21,168 bases of DNA from F23-B02 sp963627445 (GCA_963627445.1 CAVGBM010000009.1:1-21168), one strand, 5' to 3'; positions 14,404 to 21,109 are shown, counted from the first letter of the stretch. Notes: a model not told the origin generated them from the letters alone. Numbers and translations: made by a program.

Positions 14404-15651
14404 ATGATAATGGATTGTGCTAAATACGCAGGTCTGTGCGAGTGCGGCCGTGACCACGAGCTTGAAACGAAGATGGTCGTTGTCGAGTACGGCGCTATCA
14501 AAAATTTTGAAAAGTACATGGCCGATGTCGGCCTTGCGGGCAAGAAGCGCGCTGTTGTGTACGACTCGGTCATATATAAGCTCACCGAGGGCAAGCATGT
14601 CGCCGCCGATCAGGAGATAGTGCTCGAAGCTCAGGGGCTGAGAGCCGAGGATACGCTCATCGAGGACATGATGACAAAGTTAGATTCCCCCGAGGTCATC
14701 GTTGCCTACGGCGCGGGCACCATCATGGATTTCGGCCGCTATCCGGCATACAAGCTCGGCATCCCCTTTGTCGCGATACCCACGCTTGCATCGTCCGACG
14801 GCTTTACCGCCAACATCTGCTCGGCGATAATAAACGGTCAGAAGAAGTCTACACCCATGTGCGCTCCCACGCTCGTCGTGACCGATCTTGACATCATCAA
14901 GGGCGCACCCATGCGCCTTGTGTCCAGCGGCATAAACGACATCCTGTCAAAATACATCTCCGTGTTCGACTGGAAGGTCTCGCACATGGTGGCGGGCGAG
15001 TATTTCTGCCCCAAGGTGTGCGAGCTTTCTGAGCACGCGCTTAAGATCATGCGCGAGGCTGCCGATAAGCTCGCAAAAACCGGCGAGGTCGACCACGAGG
15101 CCATGACCATGGCGCAGATGGAGTCGGGCCTTACCATGCAGCTATTAAACCACTCCAGAGCGGCCTCCGGCGCTGAGCACCTTGCCGCCCACCTTGTCGA
15201 GATGCACCCGCCCCGCTTCGAGGAGGCCGAGGGCATCCACGGCGAGTGCGTCGGCGTGGGTACATTCCTTTGCATCAAGGAGTACCACCGTTTGGCATCC
15301 CTTCCCACGCCCAAGGCAAAGAAGTTTGAGCCTTTAAGCGAGGAGTGGATAAGAGAAAGGTTCGGCGACCGCCTCGCCCCGGGCATCATTAAAGAAAACG
15401 CAAACGATGTCCTCGGCACTTTCGATCCGCAGAACATCGTCGACCACTGGGACGAGATACGCGACATGATAAACAAGCTGCCCTCCGTTGAGGAGATGGC
15501 GGAGCTGTACGAAGCCTGCGGCTGCAAGTACCTGCCCGAGCACATCGGCATCAAGTCCGAGCTTTCCGACGAAATGCTCGCCGTGTCCTCGGCTATCAGA
15601 AACCGCAATACACTCATCCGCATGCGCAGAGTTCTCGACTTCGGAGAGTAA
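14404..15651 (+). CDS. egsA: sn-glycerol-1-phosphate dehydrogenase (AraM/EgsA family)
   Basis: A 415-residue enzyme of the iron/zinc polyol-dehydrogenase superfamily, which interconverts dihydroxyacetone phosphate and glycerol-1-phosphate with NAD(P)H. The nucleotide-binding GAGTIMDFGRY lies at 103-113 and IPTLASSDGFTAN at 125-137. The likely metal ligands are D179 (SGINDILSKY), H259 (SGAEHLAAH) and H279 (GIHGECVG). The length is close to that of Bacillus AraM. In archaea this enzyme makes the lipid backbone; in Firmicutes such as Bacillus the product feeds other glycerol-1-phosphate compounds. The start has a GAGGT site 9 bases upstream. The neighbour across the divergent promoter is a HAD phosphatase, so a two-step route through glycerol-1-phosphate is possible. 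After the gene comes the first fold-back repeat, which carries a terminator hairpin. Confidence 0.9.
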   Translation: MIMDCAKYAGLCECGRDHELETKMVVVEYGAIKNFEKYMADVGLAGKKRAVVYDSVIYKLTEGKHVAADQEIVLEAQGLRAEDTLIEDMMTKLDSPEVIVAYGAGTIMDFGRYPAYKLGIPFVAIPTLASSDGFTANICSAIINGQKKSTPMCAPTLVVTDLDIIKGAPMRLVSSGINDILSKYISVFDWKVSHMVAGEYFCPKVCELSEHALKIMREAADKLAKTGEVDHEAMTMAQMESGLTMQLLNHSRAASGAEHLAAHLVEMHPPRFEEAEGIHGECVGVGTFLCIKEYHRLASLPTPKAKKFEPLSEEWIRERFGDRLAPGIIKENANDVLGTFDPQNIVDHWDEIRDMINKLPSVEEMAELYEACGCKYLPEHIGIKSELSDEMLAVSSAIRNRNTLIRMRRVLDFGE

Positions 15652-15656
15652 GCCAA

Positions 15657-15896
15657 GCGAAAACAGGGCGAACACAGATAATTATAAACCGGTTTTGACC
15701 GGCTCTTTTTCGCCCATACTGCGCAAAAAAATCCGGTAATACACAAAGTATTGCCGGATTTTTTTACTTGTCTGAACGAAAAATAGCTCGCTCAAAACTG
15801 CTAACGCACCCTGTAAAAGTGGAGTGCAACGCACTGAAAGGGAAGAGCCTGTTTTACAGGGCGATTTATCCTTATCTGAGTCCGCCCTATTTTCGC
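15657..15896 (+). repeat. Fold-back element, copy 1 (divergent)
   Basis: A 240-bp noncoding unit with nested inverted repeats. GCGAAAACAGGGCG (15657-15670) pairs with 15883-15896 with one mismatch. CAGATAA (15675) pairs with TTATCTG (15872-15878). CGGTTTTGA (15690) pairs with TCAAAACTG (15792-15800). CCCTGTAAAA (15809) pairs with TTTTACAGGG (15852-15861). The layout is that of copies 2 and 3, but most of the outer sequence differs while pairing is kept. It lies between the glycerol-1-phosphate dehydrogenase stop and a small-RNA promoter. Confidence 0.75.
15725..15765. terminator. Terminator-like hairpin at the tip of copy 1
   Basis: An 18-bp stem (15725-15742 with 15748-15765, one G-U type pair) surrounds the loop ACAAA. 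It has A7 before and T7 after the GC core, so it should terminate in both directions. It is about 75 bases after the glycerol-1-phosphate dehydrogenase stop and is the best terminator for that gene. Confidence 0.8.
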
Positions 15897-15904
15897 ACCG
15901 CCCC

Positions 15905-15932
15905 TTGACAATGTGATTTTTTGTGTTATCAT
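15905..15932 (+). promoter_or_regulatory. Promoter of a candidate small RNA
   Basis: TTGACA at 15905-15910 (perfect -35) and TATCAT at 15927-15932 are 16 bases apart. The predicted start is near 15939. No open reading frame with a ribosome site follows before the terminator at 15973-16019. Confidence 0.72.
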
Positions 15933-15938
15933 ACTGTC

Positions 15939-16019
15939 TTGGCTCGGGGGGCGAGTCGTTCAGGGAAACGACAGCCGGATAAGGCACAGACTGAAATGTC
16001 TGCCTTATCCGGCTTTTTT
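15939..16019 (+). ncRNA. Candidate small noncoding RNA, about 80 nt
   Basis: The stretch runs from the predicted start of the 15905-15932 promoter to the U-run at 16019. Three hairpins can form: CTCG/CGAG around five G (15943-15955), GTCGTT/AACGAC (15955-15972) and the long terminator stem. Extending the first hairpin to GGCTCG/CGAGTC would use bases of the second, so the two are partly exclusive. No known RNA family was recognised. It lies between fold-back copies 1 and 2 and about 290 bases before the MATE gene, so a leader role for that gene is also conceivable. Confidence 0.55.
15973..16019 (+). terminator. Strong intrinsic terminator of the candidate small RNA
   Basis: AGCCGGATAAGG (15973-15984) pairs perfectly with 16003-16014. 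An inner stem CAGAC/GTCTG closes a six-base loop, leaving only a two-base bulge. Six T follow (16014-16019). This is one of the strongest hairpins in the window. Confidence 0.88.
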
Positions 16020-16024
16020 GCTTT

Positions 16025-16269
16025 GAGTTAACGAAATCCGACTCCCCTATCGGTTTTGAGCGGCCAAAATGCGCCCATGCCGCCCGAAATGCCTTGGAAA
16101 TACACAAAGTATTCCCTTCAGCCTCTCAGACGACCTGAACGCATTTTATCTCGCTCAAAACTGCAAGGCATCTGTCAGCGGCATTTTTCGGGAGATGCAG
16201 TTAAAGCAAAAAGTGAAATGCACAGGGTGTCTGCGCTGACAGCGATAGTGGCTCGGCTCCCGTCAACTC
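16025..16269 (+). repeat. Fold-back element, copy 2
   Basis: A 245-bp unit with nested stems: GAGTTAACG (16025-16033) with CGTCAACTC (16261-16269), CTATCG (16047) with CGATAG (16243-16248), CGGTTTTGAGCG (16051-16062) with CGCTCAAAACTG (16152-16163), and CTGTCAGCG (16172-16180) with CGCTGACAG (16234-16242). An inner AATAC-ACAAA-GTATT hairpin is shared with copy 1. It ends 43 bases before the MATE start codon, so it would lie in that gene's leader if transcribed through. Confidence 0.85.
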
Positions 16270-16312
16270 GGGGGGCGACTTCAGTCAGCTCAACAAAAAG
16301 GAGAGAGGTACA

Positions 16313-17632
16313 ATGGATCTTTTAAACGGGAATATCAAAAAGCTGTACGGCAAATACTTGTCCGCTGCGTTCGGCAGTGCGCTCATATCGAGCATCTACG
16401 GCGTTGTGGATATGGCGATGGTCGGGCAGTATCAGGGACCCGACGGCACGGCGGCGCTGGCGGTCGTTGCGCCCGTGTGGAATGTTATCTACAGCCTGGG
16501 CCTACTCATGGGCATCGGCGGCTCGGTCATATTCAGCACCAAGCGCGGCAGCGGCCAAAACGACGGCAGTGCAGAGCAGTTTTTCACCGCCTCCGTCATC
16601 GGCTCTGTAATTTTGGCGGCGCTGGCGTGGCTCGGCCTTATCCTGTTCGAGTGCCCGATTCTTATCTTTTTCGGCGCGGACGAAACGCTGCTCGCCCTTG
16701 CGCAGAGCTACATGCATCCGGTGAAATTTGCGTTCCCGCTGTTTCTGTTCAACCAAACGCTGGCGGCGTTCCTGCGAAACGACAATGACCCCGGGCTTGC
16801 GACCGTGGGCGTGCTCGCAGGCGGCATTTTCAACATTTTCGGCGACTACTTTTTCGTTTTCACCTGCGACATGGGCGTTTTTGGCGCAGGACTTGCGACG
16901 GCCATCGGCGCTGCGATATCGTTCATCGTGCTGCTGACCCACTTCATTAGCCGCAAAAACACGCTGCGCCTCGTGAAGCCCGATGGGCTATTTAATAAGC
17001 TCGGCAGGATAAGCGTGAACGGCTTTTCGTCGTTTTTCATCGATGTCGCAATGGGCGTGCTGACGGTGCTGTTTAACCGCCAGATCATGCGCTATCTCGG
17101 CTCGGACGCGCTGGCCGTCTACGGCCCCATCATCAACGTCAGCACCTTTGTCCAGTGCTGCGCCTACAGCGTCGGTCAGGCCGCCCAGCCCATCATCTCC
17201 GTCAACTTCGGCGCGGGCAGAGGCGAGCGCATCAAGCAGACGCTGGGGCATGCACTGCGCACAACGGCGGTGTTCGCCCTGTTCTGGACAGCGCTCAGTA
17301 TGGCGTGCCCGAACTTGTATATTCGCATTTTTATGTCGCCCACACCGGCCGTCTTGGCGATAGCACCGGCGATGATACGGGCGTATGCGCTGTCGTTTAT
17401 CCTGCTGCCGTTCAACATTTTCTCGACCTACTACTTCCAGGCCATCATGAAGCCGAGTGCGGCATTCATCGTCTCGGTCGCCCGTGGGCTCGTGATAAGC
17501 GGCGCACTTATCATGCTGCTGCCGGCCACCCTGGGCGCGGACACCATATGGTTTGCGATGCCCATAACGGAGCTCATCGTCGCGGTCTATGCCGCCCTTG
17601 CGATGAGAAACTACACAAGGCAATTGGCATGA
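16313..17632 (+). CDS. MATE-family multidrug/toxin efflux transporter
   Basis: A 439-residue membrane protein with about twelve hydrophobic segments arranged as two homologous halves. Typical MATE features are the start LYGKYLSAAFGSALISSIYGVVD with the conserved VDMAMVGQYQG near 32, the FLRNDNDPGLATVGVLAGGIFNI type loop near 152, and AYSVGQAAQPIISVNFGAG in the second half. MATE proteins export cationic compounds using Na+ or H+ gradients; the substrate is not readable here. The ATG at 16313 has an AGGAGAGAGG site upstream. No clear promoter is seen near it; the upstream region is fold-back copy 2. A hairpin terminator follows directly after the stop, shared with the convergent phoR gene. Confidence 0.9.
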   Translation: MDLLNGNIKKLYGKYLSAAFGSALISSIYGVVDMAMVGQYQGPDGTAALAVVAPVWNVIYSLGLLMGIGGSVIFSTKRGSGQNDGSAEQFFTASVIGSVILAALAWLGLILFECPILIFFGADETLLALAQSYMHPVKFAFPLFLFNQTLAAFLRNDNDPGLATVGVLAGGIFNIFGDYFFVFTCDMGVFGAGLATAIGAAISFIVLLTHFISRKNTLRLVKPDGLFNKLGRISVNGFSSFFIDVAMGVLTVLFNRQIMRYLGSDALAVYGPIINVSTFVQCCAYSVGQAAQPIISVNFGAGRGERIKQTLGHALRTTAVFALFWTALSMACPNLYIRIFMSPTPAVLAIAPAMIRAYALSFILLPFNIFSTYYFQAIMKPSAAFIVSVARGLVISGALIMLLPATLGADTIWFAMPITELIVAVYAALAMRNYTRQLA

Positions 17633-17635
17633 AAA

Positions 17636-17669
17636 GATTCCCGACGGTTTGCCGTCGGGGATTAATTTT
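17636..17669. terminator. Intrinsic terminator between convergent MATE and phoR genes
   Basis: CCCGACGG (17640-17647) pairs with CCGTCGGG (17652-17659) around TTTG, extended by weaker pairs. A T-rich tail (17662-17670) follows on the + strand. It starts four bases after the MATE stop, with the U-run reaching the phoR stop codon from the other side. It is stronger in the + direction. Confidence 0.82.
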
Positions 17670-19016
17670 TTACTCCGCGCTCGGGAAGTGTATCGTAAAT
17701 GTTGTGCCCTTGCCGGGGACGCTGTCAAGCTCAAGGCGGGCACGGTGGATCATGAGCCCGTGCTTGACGATGGAAAGTCCCAAGCCCGTGCCGCCGACTT
17801 CTTTTGAGCGGCTTTTGTCAACTCTGTAGAAGCGCTCGAATATGCGGCTCTGGTGCTCCTCGGAGATGCCGATGCCGGTGTCGGCGACACATAGCCTCAC
17901 ACTGCTCGGCTCTTTTGCGACCGACACGCTCACCTTGCCGTCGCGGCGGTTATATTTAATTGCGTTGTCGCAGAGATTATATACGATGCTGTAGAGCACC
18001 TGCGGGATGCCGCACACCGAGGCGCTTCCGCCTCTGACCGTGAGCTCAACTGAGTTTTCCGCAGCGGCGCTTTGCAGGCTGTCGGCGGCGTTTTCCGCAA
18101 TTGACTTGAGGTCACACAGCTCCCACTGCATGCCGTCTGCCCCGCCGTCAAGCTGCGTAAGGTCGATTATATCGCCCACGAGCTGCGTCATGCGCTGAGC
18201 CTCAAGGCGTATCTTTCCGGCGAAAGGGCGGATGTCCGATTGCTTAACCATGCCGTTTTCCAAAAGCTCGGCATAGCCGGAGATCGCATGCAGCGGCGTT
18301 TTTAATTCGTGCGAGGCGTTGGCGGTAAACTCCTGCCGTATCTGCGAGGTCTTCTCAAGCTCCGCCTGGTTTTTCACTATCTCGTTCTGCTGTGCCCGCA
18401 TTTTTAAAAGCAGCGGCTCTATCTCGGTGTAGGCTTCCTTGCCGATGTAGTCCGAGGGCTTGTCCGGGTCAAGGGCGTTTATAGGCTCGACTATCTTTTT
18501 GGACAGTCGGGACGCCAGCCAAAAGCTCAGCGCCAGTGCGAGCACCGCAACTATGGCGATAGGCTGCGCAAAGCCTAATAGCAGCATAAATACCGTTGAG
18601 CGCACGCTCGAAAGGCGTATCACCGTGCCGTCGGGCAGAAGCTCTGCGCAGTAAAGAAGCTCCTCGGACAGCGTCTTGGAGTAGCGGCTGCTCTCGCCGT
18701 GGCCGGCCTTGAGCGCCTGCTGCACCTCCTCGCGCTCGAGGTGGTTTTCCATCTCGGAGCTGTCTGCCTGACTGTCGTAAAGCACCGTGCCGTCATGGTC
18801 TATCCATGTGATGCGGTAGTTTTTCTGACCAAGCCCGTCGAGGTAATCCGTGCCGTCCATGGCAGCGCCCTTTGCCGCAAGCTCGGTCTCTATGCGAAGC
18901 TGCGCCTCCTGCACGTCGGAAAAATAGCTGTAGCTCATGCCCAGGATGAACAGCAGGGAGGCCAAAAACACCGCTAGCGCGACGGCCCATATGGAATTAA
19001 AAATTTTCTTACTCAT
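17670..19016 (-). CDS. phoR: Phosphate-sensing histidine kinase PhoR-like
   Basis: A 448-residue membrane kinase. Transmembrane segments at about 9-30 and 143-168 enclose an extracytoplasmic domain. A linker coiled coil follows (about 200-228), then the H-box FTANASHELKTP with the phosphorylated H236. The ATPase motifs are LCDNAIKYN near 348, DTGIGIS at 379-385, and GGTGLGLSIVKH at 408-419. The partner response regulator lies directly upstream with only two bases between them. GAGGT six bases before the ATG at 19016 decides the start over a GTG at 19022. The Pho-box promoter upstream of the pair and the nearby pst genes make PhoR the best assignment, though the kinase sequence alone would only say OmpR-type partner kinase. 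Confidence 0.88.
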   Translation of the reverse strand: MSKKIFNSIWAVALAVFLASLLFILGMSYSYFSDVQEAQLRIETELAAKGAAMDGTDYLDGLGQKNYRITWIDHDGTVLYDSQADSSEMENHLEREEVQQALKAGHGESSRYSKTLSEELLYCAELLPDGTVIRLSSVRSTVFMLLLGFAQPIAIVAVLALALSFWLASRLSKKIVEPINALDPDKPSDYIGKEAYTEIEPLLLKMRAQQNEIVKNQAELEKTSQIRQEFTANASHELKTPLHAISGYAELLENGMVKQSDIRPFAGKIRLEAQRMTQLVGDIIDLTQLDGGADGMQWELCDLKSIAENAADSLQSAAAENSVELTVRGGSASVCGIPQVLYSIVYNLCDNAIKYNRRDGKVSVSVAKEPSSVRLCVADTGIGISEEHQSRIFERFYRVDKSRSKEVGGTGLGLSIVKHGLMIHRARLELDSVPGKGTTFTIHFPSAE

Positions 19017-19018
19017 GC

Positions 19019-19690
19019 TCACACCTCAAGCTTGTAGCCCACGCCGCGCACGGTCTGTATCTGCCGTCCGGCAGCGCCGAGCTTTGTACGCAGCGTGCCG
19101 ATGTGCACGTCCACCGTGCGGCTCTCGCCGATGAAGTCCGAGCCCCAAACGGAGGATAGCAGGTGCTCTCTTGTAAACACCTGACCCGGGTGCTCCAGAA
19201 GAAGCTTTAAAAGGTCATATTCCTTGAGCGTCAGCACGACCTCGCGGCCACCCGATGTTACGCTGTGCCTTGTCGGGTCGAGCGATATCTCGCCCAGCGA
19301 CAGCACCGCAGGTGCGGCCACCTTGGGGTTTGCCCTGCGCAGCACCGCCTTGATGCGGGAGACCATCTCCATCATGCCGAACGGTTTCGATAAATAGTCG
19401 TCAGCGCCGAGGTCAAGACCGACAACACGGTCGTACTCGCTGCCTTTGGCGGTCGCCATGATGACGGGAATGTCGGCTGTCACCGGCGATGAGCGCAGTC
19501 TGCGCAGCACGGCGATGCCGTCCTCGCCGGGCAGCATGATGTCAAGCATAATAAGCTCCGGGCGCTCTTTTTTCATCGCGTCCCAAAACGGCTCGCTGCT
19601 TGCAAAGCCCTGCGCCTCGAAGTCGGCCATATTCAAGGTGTACAGCATCAGATCGCGGATGCTGCCCTCATCCTCAACGCAGTATATCAT
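19019..19690 (-). CDS. phoB: OmpR/PhoB-family response regulator, probable PhoB (PhoP)
   Basis: A 223-residue two-domain regulator. The receiver has the acidic pair E6-D7, the phosphorylated D50 (LIMLDIMLPGEDG), T80 and K102. The C-terminal winged helix (about 130-223) contains LTLKEYDLLKLLLEHPGQVFTREHLL-type recognition and the wing SRTVDVHIGTLRTKLG. The ATG at 19690 has GGAGG 7-8 bases upstream; an ATG at 19735 is rejected because it lies upstream of the predicted transcription start. It probably binds the TTTTACA repeats in its own promoter and in three others in this window, giving autoregulation and control of phosphate uptake. It is followed two bases later by its kinase. Confidence 0.9.
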   Translation of the reverse strand: MIYCVEDEGSIRDLMLYTLNMADFEAQGFASSEPFWDAMKKERPELIMLDIMLPGEDGIAVLRRLRSSPVTADIPVIMATAKGSEYDRVVGLDLGADDYLSKPFGMMEMVSRIKAVLRRANPKVAAPAVLSLGEISLDPTRHSVTSGGREVVLTLKEYDLLKLLLEHPGQVFTREHLLSSVWGSDFIGESRTVDVHIGTLRTKLGAAGRQIQTVRGVGYKLEV

Positions 19691-19723
19691 GCTTATGCCT
19701 CCATTACTTTTCTTTATGGTATG

Positions 19724-19779
19724 ATAATACCCCATTATTGTAAAAATGGACAGACGGTAATTGTAAAATCCGTGTAAAA
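19724..19779 (-). promoter_or_regulatory. Pho-box promoter of phoB-phoR
   Basis: TGTAAAA on the + strand at 19739, 19762 and 19773, offset by 23 and 11 bp. A -10 (TATTAT, 19724-19729) is 9 bases from the nearest half-site. The distal pair sits in a 22-base stretch (19759-19780) identical to the Na/Pi symporter promoter. Confidence 0.85.
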
Positions 19780-19799
19780 TGCAAAGTTTTTAGCTTAAT

Positions 19800-19839
19800 T
19801 TAACCTACAAATCGCAATTTTTACGAAAATGTAGGTTAA
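19800..19839 (-). terminator. Possible terminator hairpin after the methyltransferase gene
   Basis: TTAACCTAC (19800-19808) pairs perfectly with GTAGGTTAA (19831-19839), overlapping the methyltransferase stop. The 22-base loop is long and the following U-run is poor, so termination would be weak. Confidence 0.4.
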
Positions 19840-20695
19840 GTTCTTCTTGCCAGCACATAGCCGACACCGGCGGGGGAGGACATATTATGCTGCGGGGTGT
19901 GGGAGTTGTAGGCGGCGAAGTATTGCCCGGTCATGGAGGTGTGGTCGAGGTGCTTCTCGATCTCAAAGCCGCATGCGGTGAGGAGGGCGGTGAGCTCCGG
20001 CAGGGTGTACTGCGCTTTCATCGCTTCGCCTGCACCAGCGGCGAGGGCACGGTTTGTGCGGGTCTGCTTGCTGTCGGTCTCACACGGGTAGTCAAGGCAA
20101 ATTTCCGAGCCCGCCGCCATGAGAGCGCTCACCGAGCGCAGGAGCGATGCAAACTCGCTTTTCGTGAGGTAGTAGCTTATGCCCAAAAGGCTGGCGAACG
20201 ACTTTTCGTGGGTGTCAAACCCCTTGGCGAGCAGCGCCTGCGGCCATGCGCTGTCAGCGAGGTCGCAGGGGACGAAAACTGCGCTTGTGTGCAGCTCGGC
20301 GGCATTTATGCGCTTTGTTTTGTCGTTGATGAGCTCAGGCAGGTCGAGCTCAAACACCTTGGGGCTATCGTTTCGCAGGGCAAAGGTATCATAGCCCGAG
20401 GCGAAAATCACATACTGCCCGCAGCCCGAGCGGCGCAGCTCATCCTCGCAGAATGCACTGCGCCCGAGCACTGACGGCGAAAGCTGCCGGTCGACGATAA
20501 GGCGCAGACCATCCTCGGGACTTCCCTCAAAGTCGGGCAGGAAAAAGCCGAGCCCTGCGTCATGCTCTGTGCGATTTTGCCGTAGTCATTCCCGAGCAAC
20601 GCCTCTGCGGCGGTGTCCTTAAAAATGTGCGTGGTGTTGTTTTTATAATGGTAAGCCCGTGCAAAGCAGCTCACCTTAGCGGTCATGTTATCCAT
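19836..20695 (-). pseudogene. LCMT-type class I SAM-dependent methyltransferase, split by a one-base frameshift
   Basis: Two overlapping frames together give a full methyltransferase of about 286 residues of the leucine-carboxyl-methyltransferase-like group. The first frame begins at the ATG at 20695 (AGGAG 9 bases upstream) and reads through FARAYHYKNNTTHIFKD and AEALLGNDY to MTQG. The frame then changes near 20549-20556 and continues as LGFFLPDFEGSPEDGLRLIVDRQL when one base is restored. The SAM-binding motif VIFASGYDTFALR and the acidic VFELDLPEL follow, then LGISYYLTKSEF and a C-terminal substrate domain. The family includes O-methyltransferases of small molecules; no substrate is evident. 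With one base deleted, translation would stop after about 95 residues. It may be a real mutation or an assembly error, since the downstream frame is otherwise intact. Fold-back copy 3 lies 18 bases upstream. Confidence 0.78.
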
Positions 20696-20713
20696 AAATG
20701 CACTCCTTTCCTT

Positions 20714-20962
20714 TAAGCTAACGGAAGCCGAACCCCTATCGGTTTTGACGGGCAGCTTTCCGCCCATGCTTCGCTAAATCCCTAGCCCATATATGTCCAT
20801 TATGGCCGTCGGGCTTTATCTTTGCCTGAACGAAAATCTGCTCCCTCAAAACTGCAAGGCATCTGTCGGCGGGGGTTCAAAAAATTTTGCATGCCCTTGA
20901 AAAATCGAAAAATGTCGAGTGAGTGCGCCGACAGACGATAGGTTTCGGCTCCCGTCAGCTTA
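20714..20962 (+). repeat. Fold-back element, copy 3
   Basis: A 249-bp unit with nested stems: TAAGCTAACGG (20714-20724) with CCGTCAGCTTA (20952-20962), CTATCG with CGATAG, CGGTTTTGA (20740-20748) with TCAAAACTG (20846-20854), and CTGTCGGCG (20863-20871) with CGCCGACAG (20926-20934). It matches copy 2 over both ends and the central CTCAAAACTGCAAGGCA. It lies antisense in the probable leader of the methyltransferase gene. Confidence 0.85.
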
Positions 20963-20997
20963 TTCTTACTACACCCATCACAAATTGAATACAAGAC

Positions 20998-21026
20998 TTG
21001 AAATTTCCCTCAAAATGTGGTAATAT
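20998..21026 (+). promoter_or_regulatory. Strong promoter running into a hairpin
   Basis: TTGAAA at 20998-21003 and TAATAT at 21021-21026 are 17 bases apart. The predicted start near 21033 coincides with the first base of the terminator hairpin at 21033-21061. No gene on the + strand precedes it. Confidence 0.65.
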
Positions 21027-21032
21027 AAAGCC

Positions 21033-21061
21033 ATCGGAGAAGAAAAATTCTCCGATTTTTT
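21033..21061 (+). terminator. Intrinsic terminator-like hairpin near the right edge
   Basis: ATCGGAGAA (21033-21041) pairs perfectly with TTCTCCGAT (21048-21056), followed by a run of six T (21056-21061). No + strand gene ends just upstream of it. Confidence 0.82.
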
Positions 21062-21080
21062 GCGTCCTGCGCAAAAACTG

Positions 21081-21109
21081 TTGATAAACAAGAAATTATT
21101 AGTTATAAT
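21081..21109 (+). promoter_or_regulatory. Near-consensus promoter reading out of the window
   Basis: TTGATA at 21081-21086 and a perfect TATAAT at 21104-21109 are 17 bases apart. The predicted start is near 21116. The last 52 bases show no start codon with a ribosome site, so the transcribed gene, protein or stable RNA, lies beyond the window. Confidence 0.75.

Noticed and set aside
15939..16019. Identification of the small RNA as a known riboswitch, 6S or SRP RNA
   Set aside because: None of the conserved cores I know (SRP GGAA tetraloop domain, fluoride, preQ1, guanidine motifs) is visible.
15682..16107. Minus-strand open frame of 141 codons over the repeats and small RNA
   Set aside because: It spans two fold-back copies and a terminator hairpin, so it is explained by the repeats; no ribosome site was seen.
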